From positions 1 through 35,777 of the forward strand of contig JAFDFZ010000093.1 in the NCBI GenBank assembly GCA_019309565.1: a stretch of 35,777 bases of DNA. Reading direction: 5' to 3'. Below, in pieces: positions 23,015-32,603 of this stretch. Every line of letters begins with the position of its first letter. Within the stretch, counting starts at the first letter, position 1. The translations under genes were made by a program, and so were the position numbers. Source of the stretch: Deltaproteobacteria bacterium (lineage in GTDB: Bacteria; Desulfobacterota; Desulfobacteria; Desulfobacterales; SURF-15). Below the pieces are notes generated by a model. The model was not told the DNA's origin. It did no database searches and saw only the letters and a program-made list of their open reading frames with translations.

Positions 23015-24667
23015 TTAATCCGGTTTCTTGTCTAGCACCTTCCGAACTTTGCCTACCAGAGCTTCCTTTGTGAAAGGCTTCTCGAGGAATTCCGCATCTT
23101 TTTCAATGACACCATGGCGGGCGATGATGTTATCGGTATACCCGGACATATAAAGGACCTTGATGCCAAGAAGCTTTGACTTCAACTGATCTGCGAGATC
23201 ACTGCCACTCATGCCAGGCATCACCACGTCGGTCAATAAGAGATGGATCGGTCCATGATAACTGGTCGAGATCTCCAAGGCCTCCCCGCCATCTTTAGCT
23301 GTAAGAACCCTGTAACCGTATACTTCAAGCATAGTCTTTATCATGCTAAGAAGCCTTTCATCATCTTCCACAACCAGAACCGTCTCCTGTCCCCGGAGGG
23401 AATACAGCTCAGATTGCTCTTGTACCACATCTTTGGTTTCTGCTTCGGTTTTAGGCAGATAGACCTTGAATGTCGTACCTTTTCCCTCTTCACTGTATAC
23501 CCAGATATGGCCCTTATTCTGCTTTACGATGCCATACACCGTGGAAAGCCCGAGGCCGGTTCCTCTTCCCAGTTCCTTGGTGGTGAAAAAAGGTTCGAAT
23601 ATCCGTGATTGCGTCTCCTTGTCCATACCGGTGCCGGTATCTGTAATCGCTATCATCACATAGGGCCCTGGCTCGCTTTCCATCGCATGTTCTTTGAAAT
23701 ACGCTTCGTTATGTTCCACGTTGCCAGTTTCAATGTAAAGCTTCCCGCGCTTTGGCATGGCATCTCTTGCATTTACCGAAAGATTTATTATCACCTGTTC
23801 CATTTGCCCGGAATCTACTTCCACCTTCCAAAGATCAGATTCATAGGTTGTAATAAGCTCGATATTCTCCCCGATGAGCCGGCGCAGCATCTTTTCAAGA
23901 TTCATTATCAGTACGTTGAGATTCAGAACCCTGGGCTGGATCATATCTTTTCTGCTGAAAGCAAGGAGCTGGCGTGTCAGGGCTGCAGCATGTTGGCCTG
24001 CCTTCAGTATCTCTTTGATATTACCATAAACAGAGCTGTTGTTTTCCAGGGCCATCATGGCAAGTTCGGCGTTTCCGATGATGGTTGTAAGTATGTTGTT
24101 GAAATCATGGGCAACACCTCCTGCCAGGGTGCCGACGGCCTCCATCTTCTGGGCATGGTTGAGCAAGGCCTGCAATCTACTACGCTCCTCTTCAGCCTGC
24201 CTGCGCTCGGTTATGTCGAGAAACATAGCTGCCATTTTCCCGGGTGAAATCTGAAATGCATGAACCTCGAATATGCCTTTGATCGGACCGTTCTCATAAT
24301 TGACCTGTTCTGTGTGCCATATAACGCCTTCGGATGCGGCCATTCTATACCTTTCAGGAACCTCGGTATCGACAATGGGCGGGAAAGCCTCTTCGATTGT
24401 TTTTCCGATAAACTGGCTATGGTCCACTCCAAGGATCTTCTCGGCTGCGGGATTTGATCCGATAAAGACTAACCGCCCGTCATCCTCGAGTCTATACATA
24501 TGAGCTCCCATCGGGGAAGCATGAATAATGTCACTGAAGTTTCTTTCACTCTCTCGAGCAGCTTCATTCGGCCATCGCTGTTCTTTTATTATCTTCTCCA
24601 ACTCTGCAACCCTTGCCCGCAATTCCCTTCTTTCTTTCAGGAGCTTTTCTTTTTCTGTGTCCTTCAT
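23015..24667 (-). CDS. Hybrid sensor histidine kinase (coiled coil-PAS-HisKA-HATPase-REC)
   Basis: 550 residues, no membrane helix, so cytosolic. Coiled coil about 1-40; PAS domain about 42-155 ([16 protein letters not shown] to [17 protein letters not shown]). The HisKA box with phosphorylated His187 ([15 protein letters not shown]) is NtrB-like. HATPase: N-box Asn299 ([10 protein letters not shown]), G1 DTGTGMD (343-349), F-box EPFFTTK, G2 GTGLGLS (369-375). The C-terminal REC domain (428-548) has phospho-acceptor Asp480 ([13 protein letters not shown]) and YMSGY and KPF conserved spots. The kinase passes phosphate to its own receiver; an output partner is not next to it. No neighbouring regulator or target is evident, so the signal and regulon are unknown. 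GGAGGG stands nine bases upstream of the ATG. Confidence 0.93.
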   Translation of the reverse strand: MKDTEKEKLLKERRELRARVAELEKIIKEQRWPNEAARESERNFSDIIHASPMGAHMYRLEDDGRLVFIGSNPAAEKILGVDHSQFIGKTIEEAFPPIVDTEVPERYRMAASEGVIWHTEQVNYENGPIKGIFEVHAFQISPGKMAAMFLDITERRQAEEERSRLQALLNHAQKMEAVGTLAGGVAHDFNNILTTIIGNAELAMMALENNSSVYGNIKEILKAGQHAAALTRQLLAFSRKDMIQPRVLNLNVLIMNLEKMLRRLIGENIELITTYESDLWKVEVDSGQMEQVIINLSVNARDAMPKRGKLYIETGNVEHNEAYFKEHAMESEPGPYVMIAITDTGTGMDKETQSRIFEPFFTTKELGRGTGLGLSTVYGIVKQNKGHIWVYSEEGKGTTFKVYLPKTEAETKDVVQEQSELYSLRGQETVLVVEDDERLLSMIKTMLEVYGYRVLTAKDGGEALEISTSYHGPIHLLLTDVVMPGMSGSDLADQLKSKLLGIKVLYMSGYTDNIIARHGVIEKDAEFLEKPFTKEALVGKVRKVLDKKPD

Positions 24668-25380
24668 GAAGGATGCCCTCCAGATTGCAGCTATGCTCCT
24701 GCAGGTCGTTTAGCCTGCTAAAGGAGCCTGTTCCTTGAATGATGCTCGGTGTAATATACTGTACAGGTTTCAATATCGATCTGTATCGTTCGCCGAACTG
24801 TGCCTCCAACCGCTCGTTTGCACACACGGATTTGTCGTTCCGTGAGCAACTGCTCCACCGCCTCCTCCGTCCTGTTAACCATCCGGGGGAGGTGTGCCTT
24901 GAGGCCGAACAGGGCTGTACGCGTATGGTAAATCCCCTGTTAATGCCCTCTGTTTAAGTCAATAAAACGGGATTGTAGCTGACGGTATAGTCTATCTGTA
25001 ATACAATTATAAAAAGCGCGAAAAATAATCTTTAAAAAAGGCTGGCCACTTTTTGATAATCCTGAAAATCGCAGCAAGCCCCTGGGATCCGACCAGAACC
25101 AAACACAGAAGAAAAGGCTGGAAAAACCGGGCCGGTACCCCCTCTGATCCTTCCTTCAAGAATCCCATGCATCCAGCCGTAATTGGCAAAGCTTCCGGGG
25201 GTCTGAGAAAAATAATTTAGTGGTTTTGCTGAGAAAAAGCATCTTCAGAAAGTGTTCTTGTAATGGATATGGATAAAAACTTGCTTTCTGCAAGGCAGTG
25301 TATGGCAAAAGGCAGGTTGTTTGTCAAGACAAAATTGCCACTACATGTTGTATTGGCTTAAATGGAATTTTGACTGCAGC
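24668..25380. other. 713-base intergenic region with one dubious small frame
   Basis: Upstream of the kinase lies a minus-strand frame at 24718-24882 (54 codons, MVNRTEEAVEQLLTERQIRV onward) that stops 51 bases before the kinase ATG. It has no ribosome site, so I do not call it a gene, although a leader peptide is possible. The rest (24960-25380) is AT-rich without repeats, tRNA or clear promoters. Confidence 0.35.
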
Positions 25381-27138
25381 CTATAGCCGCAGGCTGCTAA
25401 GGGTCCTATCAATGCATCCGGCGGCTTTGATCAGCGCGTGGCAGACACGGTTGCGCTCACGCACCATCTTTCGTTCAAGGTATTTAAAATCATGACTCCT
25501 CGGGTCCATGGCTGCTAGTTCAGCCACAGGTTGAAGCCTTGGAAACGGCGGAATAGACACGGCCAAATCCATGTCGAAGCGATCTGTTCCCGAATAGCTG
25601 ACAGGTATAAGAATCCGGCTCAATTTCATGATACATTGATCCAGGGAAACCGCTGCGGTATTTAGCCTCTCTTCGATTGCAGCTGATGCATTATTTGAAA
25701 TCTTCCGGGAAAGCTCTATGCATTTCTGTTTCAACAGCAAAGCCTTTTTTTTAAAAGTTTCTGCAATTTGAACTGCTTGCGAAAGATCAAAGGAGCTTCC
25801 GGCTTTTTTGTCAAGATCTTTTAACAGGGTTATCGTCTCTTGGGCTGTAAATTCAAAATCAAACGGAATTACCGGAAGCGTACAGAGCCGCCAAACTGCG
25901 GCCATATAGATACGTGCATCTGTAAACAATATATCAGGGTCGATCTTATCAAGTGTATCCGCTTCGGTGTGCCAGAACCAGGCCAGCCCCGGTATCAGGG
26001 CATCCGGTCCACTGGCGTCTTTTGGTTGACGGGAAAGAAGCTGAAACAGGGTGGGGATTCCAATGCCCCAGAAGGAGTTGTCTCCACTATGGCCGATTCT
26101 TTGATATGCCGGGCTCTGATTTGCGTATGTTTCGACAACGCTTTTGCCAAGGCCATAGCACTCTGCTGTGCTTTCCACATCAGGATACATGGTCGCCCCC
26201 CGACAGCCTAGCGAATCCACATTCAGATGAACGACGGCGTTCTGATAAAGATCCTCCCAATTATGATCCGCATACCAGGTGGAGCCGGAATATCGTCCGT
26301 GGGAGTGCCCGGACCACCATACAAAGCGAATGCCTCGGCGCAACTCGTCTCGGTGTTTTGCAATCACCCGGGCCACCTCAAGCATACAGGCATTAGCGGT
26401 GCCGTTGTCGGACGCCCCCTTATGCCATGAGTCGATATGCCCGTTAAACAGGATATACTTCTCCGGTTCAACAATACCTTTAACCGACGCCACGGCCAAA
26501 GGCACCTTCATAAAACAGGTCTTAACAGCCGTGTGAAGAAGGATCTTGACGGCCCCACCTGAGCACAGCATTTTTAAATATTCCCCCGCTTCTCTGCCCA
26601 CCGATACGGTGGGCCTCTTTGGAATCCGATAAGCCGTCTCGGGAGTGGGATGCCCCCAGATGGTGCTGATACACATGTTGTGGGGAAGATCGCCTGAATT
26701 GATCCAAACCTGACCGGCTGCCCCTTTGGCTTCCATATCCCAGGTTGGGCCCGGTGCCGCCAGCCCCTCGCGCATTATAATCTTTCCTGCAACATCTGCT
26801 TCATTTCCGGCAGGAAGATATATCAGCTCTGCCGTGACTCCCTGGGGCGGTGTTGAAGCTGAAAAGGATTGGGTAATACATGAAATTTGTCTTTGCTCCG
26901 GTGAAATAACCGTAACGGATGCCTTGATCGGCAGGCTGATAAGATTTTCAATATGAATTACTTCAACCTCAAACTCAAGTCCTGTCATGACTTCTTCGAA
27001 ATATTCAACAGCGCGGGCTTCTCCTTTGCTTCCTGACAGTCTATCGTTTTCAACGATGCGCGTCGTATATGCCATCAATTGATCTTTTGAAACTTCCGCG
27101 ACAACCGATTTCTCTTTTTCTTCATGTGTAAGATGCAT
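25381..27138 (-). CDS. M28-family zinc aminopeptidase-like protein with altered catalytic Glu pair
   Basis: 585 residues from the third of three clustered ATGs (27138), six bases after GAGGTGG. No signal peptide, so cytosolic. A PA-like insert at about 95-215 precedes the peptidase core: GHIDSWHKGASDNG with zinc ligands His234 and Asp244, NVDSLG with Asp308, and a final WHTEADTLDKID histidine. Where M28 enzymes have the Glu-Glu pair (general base plus zinc ligand), this protein reads SGHSHGRYSGS, placing Ser279-His280 there. A histidine could still bind zinc, but the usual base is missing. A 150-residue helical C-terminus follows. Downstream in the same direction as the ABC transporter, it may process imported peptides. 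Confidence 0.82.
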   Translation of the reverse strand: MHLTHEEKEKSVVAEVSKDQLMAYTTRIVENDRLSGSKGEARAVEYFEEVMTGLEFEVEVIHIENLISLPIKASVTVISPEQRQISCITQSFSASTPPQGVTAELIYLPAGNEADVAGKIIMREGLAAPGPTWDMEAKGAAGQVWINSGDLPHNMCISTIWGHPTPETAYRIPKRPTVSVGREAGEYLKMLCSGGAVKILLHTAVKTCFMKVPLAVASVKGIVEPEKYILFNGHIDSWHKGASDNGTANACMLEVARVIAKHRDELRRGIRFVWWSGHSHGRYSGSTWYADHNWEDLYQNAVVHLNVDSLGCRGATMYPDVESTAECYGLGKSVVETYANQSPAYQRIGHSGDNSFWGIGIPTLFQLLSRQPKDASGPDALIPGLAWFWHTEADTLDKIDPDILFTDARIYMAAVWRLCTLPVIPFDFEFTAQETITLLKDLDKKAGSSFDLSQAVQIAETFKKKALLLKQKCIELSRKISNNASAAIEERLNTAAVSLDQCIMKLSRILIPVSYSGTDRFDMDLAVSIPPFPRLQPVAELAAMDPRSHDFKYLERKMVRERNRVCHALIKAAGCIDRTLSSLRL

Positions 27139-27284
27139 TATCATCCACCTCATGTTTTTAGTTTTTATCTTGTTTTTTAGCCTGCCTACTTCATGAAAGG
27201 GAATCTCTTAATACGATTTTTCTTCTGTTTGTAAAGACTCTTTTCCAAAATCTTCACTTTAAACTTTGCACCTCGAATCCTGGG

Positions 27285-28445
27285 TTATAGGGATCTTCGC
27301 TTCTCGCCAACCGCAAGCAAAAAAGGCACCCGTCCGGCACCAAAGATCAGTGCCAGTGTCCAGATCGCACTAAAAGTTCCCGTTGTTTGCAGAATATATC
27401 CGCCGACAGCCCCTGGAATGGAAGCCGCAAGTCGCCCTGCGGTATTGGTTGCAGCTACCGCGAGTCCCGATCCTATTCCGCTGAACATCTCACCTACCAA
27501 CACCTGGGATAGTGGAATCGTAAGCGCCTTGCTCAGGCCCAACGCAAGAATCGAAAGAATAATTAGAACTTTGTTTCCACTGATAATAAAGACGGCAAAA
27601 CAGACGGCCGATAACAGGGAACCGAACACCATGATCGGGGTTCTCGATCCGGCCCGATCAGAAATGTATCCGGTCAGAGGTGAAAAAAATGACAAAGCAA
27701 TATTGATAAATGAACTTATTATTCCGGCTTCTGTGGCGGAATAACCGAAATCTAATCTCAAATAGGTCGGAAGCCATCCCAAAACCGCGTATACCGTCAA
27801 CATGGTCAGGAAATGAAAAGCACTCATATTCCAGAAAGCGCTGTCACGCGAAAGGCTTCCAATCTGTTTCCAGATCACCGGTTTCGATTTCGGTCGAACC
27901 GGATACAGCCTGATTCCGACAATAAGAAGGACACAGGAAGCCATGATCGGCAACAACATAAAGGCCCGCGTAAGATCAAATCGACTTGCAAGGGCGGGCA
28001 GGACCGAAAGAGAGATTATCATACCCACTCCGGTTGCTGCCTGTATATATCCCATGACGGAACCACGTCTTTCTTTTGGAATCGCCGAAACTACATATCG
28101 TAATGCAGGTATAAACAGCATGGAACTTGCAACTCCCAGTCCGAACCTGGCCGAAAGTGCGATCCAATATGTTTGGGTCACAGCAAAAACAACCGACAGC
28201 ACCAAGCTCAAGCCTGTTCCAAAAGTGATAAGCTCCTTGCTGCCGTATCTATCCGCAAGAATACCAATCGGTATATTGGCCAGTGCCGTACCGAAAAGAT
28301 AGATACTGAAAAGATTTCCGACTCCAAGGTAATTCGAAGCGAGACGATCGCACAACTCCGTGGTAAGCGATACCGGGACCAGACGCTGGGCGTTATGGAG
28401 CATAACCACAAAACAGAGAACCAACGTTGTTCCTCGGCGATTCAT
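27285..28445 (-). CDS. MFS transporter (12 TM)
   Basis: 386 residues with twelve hydrophobic segments. The loop 2-3 signature IGILADRYGSKELITFGTG (about 58-76) and its repeat TGYISDRAGSRTPIMVFG in the second half mark the major facilitator superfamily. IPKERRGSVMGYIQAATGVGM is the motif-C-like stretch often seen in drug or metabolite exporters and anion symporters. The substrate cannot be read from sequence. It lies 68 bases downstream of the second ABC ATPase, within the peptide-use run, and could export a breakdown product. Confidence 0.85.
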   Translation of the reverse strand: MNRRGTTLVLCFVVMLHNAQRLVPVSLTTELCDRLASNYLGVGNLFSIYLFGTALANIPIGILADRYGSKELITFGTGLSLVLSVVFAVTQTYWIALSARFGLGVASSMLFIPALRYVVSAIPKERRGSVMGYIQAATGVGMIISLSVLPALASRFDLTRAFMLLPIMASCVLLIVGIRLYPVRPKSKPVIWKQIGSLSRDSAFWNMSAFHFLTMLTVYAVLGWLPTYLRLDFGYSATEAGIISSFINIALSFFSPLTGYISDRAGSRTPIMVFGSLLSAVCFAVFIISGNKVLIILSILALGLSKALTIPLSQVLVGEMFSGIGSGLAVAATNTAGRLAASIPGAVGGYILQTTGTFSAIWTLALIFGAGRVPFLLAVGEKRRSL

Positions 28446-28513
28446 TTCATCTCATCTATACAGGATATAACGAACCCCCTGTTCTGTTTCCGATTATTAT
28501 TTTCCCTCAGCGG

Positions 28514-29515
28514 TTAAGCATTCCAGCAGGCCACCTGGTGGCCGGGTTCAAATTCCTCAAGAACAGGTGGGTCCATTTCACAGCGCTTCAAACGTTCAGG
28601 ACATCGCGGCTGGAAGCGGCATCCCGGAATGAGTTCATGGCTTAGGGTCGGTTCTCCCGTTAGACGAACGCGCTTGCGGCGAATGAGGGGGTTCGGGATC
28701 GGTACGGCTGAAATGAGTGCCCGGGAATAGGGATGTTTCGGATGTTTTAAAATTCGCTCGGTGGGGCCCAACTCCATGATTTTTCCCAAATACATGATGG
28801 CAACCCGATCACAGGTATATCGCATCAGAGATAAATCATGGGAAATATAAATGGTTGCCAAACCATGGTCCACCGTAAGGGTTCGAATGAGTTTTATCAG
28901 CCCGGCCCTGAGGGAAACATCCAACATGGATGTCGGCTCGTCTGCCACCAGGCATTGCGGCTCCAAAACCAGAGCGCGGGCGATGGCCAGCCGTTGACGT
29001 TGGCCACCACTGAGTTCATGGGGAAACGTATCCAGATATTGGGTTGCCGGCTTTAAACCGGCGATTTCCAGGGTCTTGATCACCTGGGCTCGTTGCCATT
29101 CGGGATCTCCCAAGGCATGGATCAGAAGCGGTTCCTGGATCCATTTAAATACCGTAAAACGGGAATTCTGGGAGGTGTATGGATCTTGAAAGATCATCTG
29201 CACTTGGCGGCGGAATTCTTTTAACTGGTTTCCTTTAAGATTCAGCACCTCCTTCCCGTTGAAAAGGATACGTCCTGCGCTTGCTTCAAGCAGATGGACC
29301 ACTAATTTTCCGGTGGTGGTCTTGCCGCTGCCGCTTTCACCGGCAAGCCCCAATATCTCCCCCCTCTTTACTGATAGGGAAACGCCGTCTACAGCCTTGA
29401 TGAATTTCATTCTTCGTTGGGCGCCCACATGCAGCGAGGACAGAAACCCTCGTTTGATGGGAAAATATTTTTTTAAGTCTTGAATGTCTAATACAACCTG
29501 ATCGGATTCTGGCAT
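28514..29515 (-). CDS. Peptide ABC transporter ATP-binding protein (DppF/OppF type)
   Basis: 333 residues from the ATG at 29515; the frame extends 32 codons into the end of the preceding gene. Walker A GESGSGKTT, Q-loop MIFQDPYTSQNSRF, signature LSGGQRQRLAIARAL, Walker B CLVADEPTSMLD and switch ISHDLSL are all intact. The C-terminal oligopeptide-type domain has CRFQPRCPERLKRC, the cysteine set that holds an iron-sulfur cluster in some Opp/Dpp ATPases. It pairs with the DppD-type protein 17 bases upstream to power the two permeases. Energises uptake of peptide-like substrates. Confidence 0.93.
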   Translation of the reverse strand: MPESDQVVLDIQDLKKYFPIKRGFLSSLHVGAQRRMKFIKAVDGVSLSVKRGEILGLAGESGSGKTTTGKLVVHLLEASAGRILFNGKEVLNLKGNQLKEFRRQVQMIFQDPYTSQNSRFTVFKWIQEPLLIHALGDPEWQRAQVIKTLEIAGLKPATQYLDTFPHELSGGQRQRLAIARALVLEPQCLVADEPTSMLDVSLRAGLIKLIRTLTVDHGLATIYISHDLSLMRYTCDRVAIMYLGKIMELGPTERILKHPKHPYSRALISAVPIPNPLIRRKRVRLTGEPTLSHELIPGCRFQPRCPERLKRCEMDPPVLEEFEPGHQVACWNA

Positions 29516-29532
29516 CGTTTCTACTCTACCTT

Positions 29533-30552
29533 CTAAGCCATGGTCGGTTCCCACGTCTCTTCTTTCTGAGATACCGGACGCAGTTGTTCTGCCTGATGGG
29601 CAAAATGGCACTTGGCCAAATGCCCGGGCCCCACCTCAACGTTCGGGGGCGTTTCGTTCTGACAGATCGTTTTCCGGAAAGGACACCGATCGTAAAAAAT
29701 GCACCCGTCTATCTGCCGGGAAAGATCCGGCGGAAACCCGGAAATTGAAATCAGCCGCCGGGCTTCGCCCTCTAGGGTCGGAAATGCCAATAAAAGCCCC
29801 ATGGAATAAGGGTGGCATGGCATGTTGTGAAAATTCTCCACTGTACACGCTTCCACCACTTTACCCGCATACATGACCACAAAGTATTGGCAGACTTCGG
29901 TGACCACCGAAATATCATGAGAGATCATTAAGATAGAGCTGTCGGATTCTTTTTGAATGTGAACAATCTGCTCCATAACCTGATCCTGCATCACCACATC
30001 CAGGGCTGTCGTAGGCTCGTCGGCAATTATCAAAGAGGGATTGAGCGCCAGACTCATGGCAATAATGGCGCGCTGTTTCATGCCGCCGCTGAATTGATGC
30101 GGAAAATCCCTGGCCCTCTCAGGTGCCAGCCCGACCCACTGAAACAATCGTCTGACCTTTTCTCTGGCGCTTTTACGATCGATTTTTTGATGGGCTTCAA
30201 TGGCCTCGATGATCTGATCCCCCACACGGTACACCGGATTCAATGCGTTCATGGCGCTTTGAGAAATCACAGCAATTTCATTCCAACGCAGCTTATCAAA
30301 TTCCTTTTCGGAAAGAGAGTCGATCCGCTGTCCTTTAAAGATAATTTCTCCTCCTCGGATGGATGCATTATCAGCCAGCAGGTGAAGAATCGCCTTGGCC
30401 ACTGTTGTTTTGCCACAACCCGATTCACCCACAAGGGCAAGGTTTTGTCCCAGAGGCAAATTAAAAGATATGTCGTCCACGGCGCGAACCGTTCCGCGTT
30501 CGGTGTTGTAATAAACCTTTAGATTTCTAACTTCAAGCAAAGCTTCCGTCAT
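29533..30552 (-). CDS. Peptide ABC transporter ATP-binding protein (DppD/OppD type)
   Basis: 339 residues from the ATG at 30552 ([11 protein letters not shown]). An upstream ATG fourteen codons earlier lacks family sequence. Walker [31 protein letters not shown] (Q-loop typical of DppD), signature [15 protein letters not shown], Walker [13 protein letters not shown] and ISHDISV are present. The end carries [14 protein letters not shown], again the cysteine cluster of this subfamily. It is the third gene of the transporter run after the two permeases. Cytosolic, membrane-attached. Confidence 0.93.
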   Translation of the reverse strand: MTEALLEVRNLKVYYNTERGTVRAVDDISFNLPLGQNLALVGESGCGKTTVAKAILHLLADNASIRGGEIIFKGQRIDSLSEKEFDKLRWNEIAVISQSAMNALNPVYRVGDQIIEAIEAHQKIDRKSAREKVRRLFQWVGLAPERARDFPHQFSGGMKQRAIIAMSLALNPSLIIADEPTTALDVVMQDQVMEQIVHIQKESDSSILMISHDISVVTEVCQYFVVMYAGKVVEACTVENFHNMPCHPYSMGLLLAFPTLEGEARRLISISGFPPDLSRQIDGCIFYDRCPFRKTICQNETPPNVEVGPGHLAKCHFAHQAEQLRPVSQKEETWEPTMA

Positions 30553-30610
30553 GATTACTTTTTTCCGGCTCTCCCCATTTAAACGATTCGTCATTGAATT
30601 TTATGGCCGA

Positions 30611-31522
30611 TCATCGGCTTCTCAGCTTGGGATTAACAACCTGTTCGATTCCCTGAGCGATAAAGTAGGTCGACATCACCATCAACACAATTGCTACCCC
30701 GGGCGGAACGATCCACCACCAGGCGCCCTGTGAAAGGGCTTGTGCCGAGTAGGCTTCCTGCAACATCTTACCCCAGCTCATGCTTTCTGAGTCCCCAAAA
30801 CCAAGAAAGCTTAATCCGGCTTCGGTGATGATGGCCCAGCCAACGGCAAAAACACCGTAAAGTACCGAAAGCGGATACACATTCGGGGCTAGATGAATAA
30901 AAATAAGCCGCATGTGTCCTGCACCAGAGCTTCTGGCAACTTCGATAAAGGGGCGTTCCTTTAAGCTTAGCACCTGGGCTCTCACCACACGGCACGTCTC
31001 ACGCCAGAGCAAAACAGATATGGCAATGATAACATTCCACTGACTCCCCCCCAGCACGGTTACAAGGACCATAGCGAAAGGTAAAAAGGGAATGCCGTAG
31101 ACCACATCCACCAGCCGCATGACCACCTGGTCTACCCAGCCGCTGAAGTAAGCGGCCACCAATCCTATGACCGTTCCGATAACCATGACCATAATTGCCG
31201 CCAACACACCCACAATAAACGCCGTTCGGCTGCCATATATGATTTGGCTGAGAATATCACGGCCCATGTCTGTGGTGCCCAGCCAAAAACGTTCCGACGG
31301 CTTTTTATAAGTCAGCCAATTTCCGGACGAATCCTCCAGGATTTTATCCGGATCATAGGGAGCGATGTAAGGGGCGAAAATGGCCATTATGGAAAACACA
31401 ATCAACACCACTGCACCGGCCCTGGCCAATGGATGTTGAAACACCAATCGCAGATTGATCCATTGTTGGCTTCTTCGTTTGTTCGACGCCTGAACGGTGT
31501 CGGTTGGGTTTTTATCCATCAT
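30611..31522 (-). CDS. Peptide ABC transporter permease (DppC/OppC type)
   Basis: 303 residues with six membrane helices and the OppC N-terminal region (FQHPLARAGAVVLIVFSIMAIFAPYIAPYDP). WLGTTDMGRDILSQIIYGSR is the conserved family segment, and the EAA loop reads VARSSGAGHMRLIFIHLAPNV (about 196-216), the contact site for the ATPases. GGAGG lies upstream of two adjacent ATGs; the first is used. It follows the DppB-type gene by 19 bases. Its C-terminal AQGIEQVVNPKLRSR is a normal family end. Confidence 0.93.
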   Translation of the reverse strand: MMDKNPTDTVQASNKRRSQQWINLRLVFQHPLARAGAVVLIVFSIMAIFAPYIAPYDPDKILEDSSGNWLTYKKPSERFWLGTTDMGRDILSQIIYGSRTAFIVGVLAAIMVMVIGTVIGLVAAYFSGWVDQVVMRLVDVVYGIPFLPFAMVLVTVLGGSQWNVIIAISVLLWRETCRVVRAQVLSLKERPFIEVARSSGAGHMRLIFIHLAPNVYPLSVLYGVFAVGWAIITEAGLSFLGFGDSESMSWGKMLQEAYSAQALSQGAWWWIVPPGVAIVLMVMSTYFIAQGIEQVVNPKLRSR

Positions 31523-31541
31523 TTAGCCTCCGCCATTTAGC

Positions 31542-32519
31542 CTACTTTACCACTACCCGGGGATCCAGATACGCGTAAAAAAAGTCCGCAAACAGATTCA
31601 TTAAAATCATCATGCAGGCCATGATCATAAAAGCGAACTGTGCGACCGGATAGTCATTTCCCAACATTGAGTCCACCATCAAACGGCCGATTCCGGGCCA
31701 GGTGAAAACGACTTCGATCAGTACAGATCCGCCAAATGCATAGGCAATGGCAGTAGCAAAAGCGGTCAACACCGGTAATATGGCAGTTCGTGTAACGTGA
31801 CGGAACATCACTTTCCGGGGACCGATTCCCTTGGCTCGGGCCATCTCGACATAATCTTCCTTTATTACCTCTAAAACGCTTGTTCGCGTGAGCAAAAGCG
31901 GCAGTCCGGTCAGGTAACAGGACATGGAAATCAGCGGCAGGATAAGGTGGTGTATAAAATTCCAGGACAACACCATTTCCCAAAAGTTCTGGTATGTCGC
32001 TCCGGTCTCTGTAATACTGCCGCCGGGAAAAAGCTCGAGATGGAATGCAAAAAAATATAGAAAGATCAGGCCGATCCAAAAAGCCGGTGCCGACCGCAAA
32101 ATCAGCGCAAAGGCCATACCCACTAATTCGCGCTTCTTGCCTCGCCACCAGGCCAGCAACGTGCCGCCGACAACGCCGAAAAGATAGGATAAGCACATGG
32201 CCGGGACCGTCAGAATAAGCGTATTTTTCAATGATTCAAATACAATGGGAGCGGCCGGTTCCATAAAATAATAAGAAATTCCGTAATTACCTAAGAAAAT
32301 ATTGGCTATGTATTTAACATACTGGATGTAAAGGGGTTGATCTAAACCAAACAACCGGCGGATATTCTCGATTGCATCGACGGACATTTCCGGAGATATA
32401 AACAGCATGGTTGGATCGCCGGGCATCAATCGAAATATGAAAAAAAGAATCGTTACGATCGTTAAAAAAACAAATATCGAATGAATAAACCGTCGGCCGA
32501 AAAATTTCAACGTATCCAT
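31542..32519 (-). CDS. Peptide ABC transporter permease (DppB/OppB type)
   Basis: 325 residues with about six membrane helices. It starts like the family (FFGRRFIHSIFVFLTIVTILFFIFRLMPGDP) and the EAA loop is YVEMARAKGIGPRKVMFRHV (about 222-241), followed by GGSVLIEVVFTWPGIGRLMVDSM and YAYLDPRV. No strong ribosome site precedes the ATG, so translation may depend on coupling to or readthrough from the binding-protein gene 84 bases upstream. Forms the inner-membrane channel with the DppC-type permease. Confidence 0.93.
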   Translation of the reverse strand: MDTLKFFGRRFIHSIFVFLTIVTILFFIFRLMPGDPTMLFISPEMSVDAIENIRRLFGLDQPLYIQYVKYIANIFLGNYGISYYFMEPAAPIVFESLKNTLILTVPAMCLSYLFGVVGGTLLAWWRGKKRELVGMAFALILRSAPAFWIGLIFLYFFAFHLELFPGGSITETGATYQNFWEMVLSWNFIHHLILPLISMSCYLTGLPLLLTRTSVLEVIKEDYVEMARAKGIGPRKVMFRHVTRTAILPVLTAFATAIAYAFGGSVLIEVVFTWPGIGRLMVDSMLGNDYPVAQFAFMIMACMMILMNLFADFFYAYLDPRVVVK

Positions 32520-32603
32520 AAGCTAATAAGCCCCTGTTGAAAAGGGCAGGGAGAAAAACGGTGGATGTGCCCGTTATCCCCATGCCCCGATGTTCAGGCC
32601 GGC

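Noticed and set aside
23609..24247. 212-codon plus-strand frame opposite the histidine kinase
   Set aside because: Antisense shadow; the minus-strand kinase has all family motifs over this span.
24718..24882. 54-codon minus-strand frame before the kinase
   Set aside because: No ribosome site and no recognised family; only possible as an untested leader peptide.
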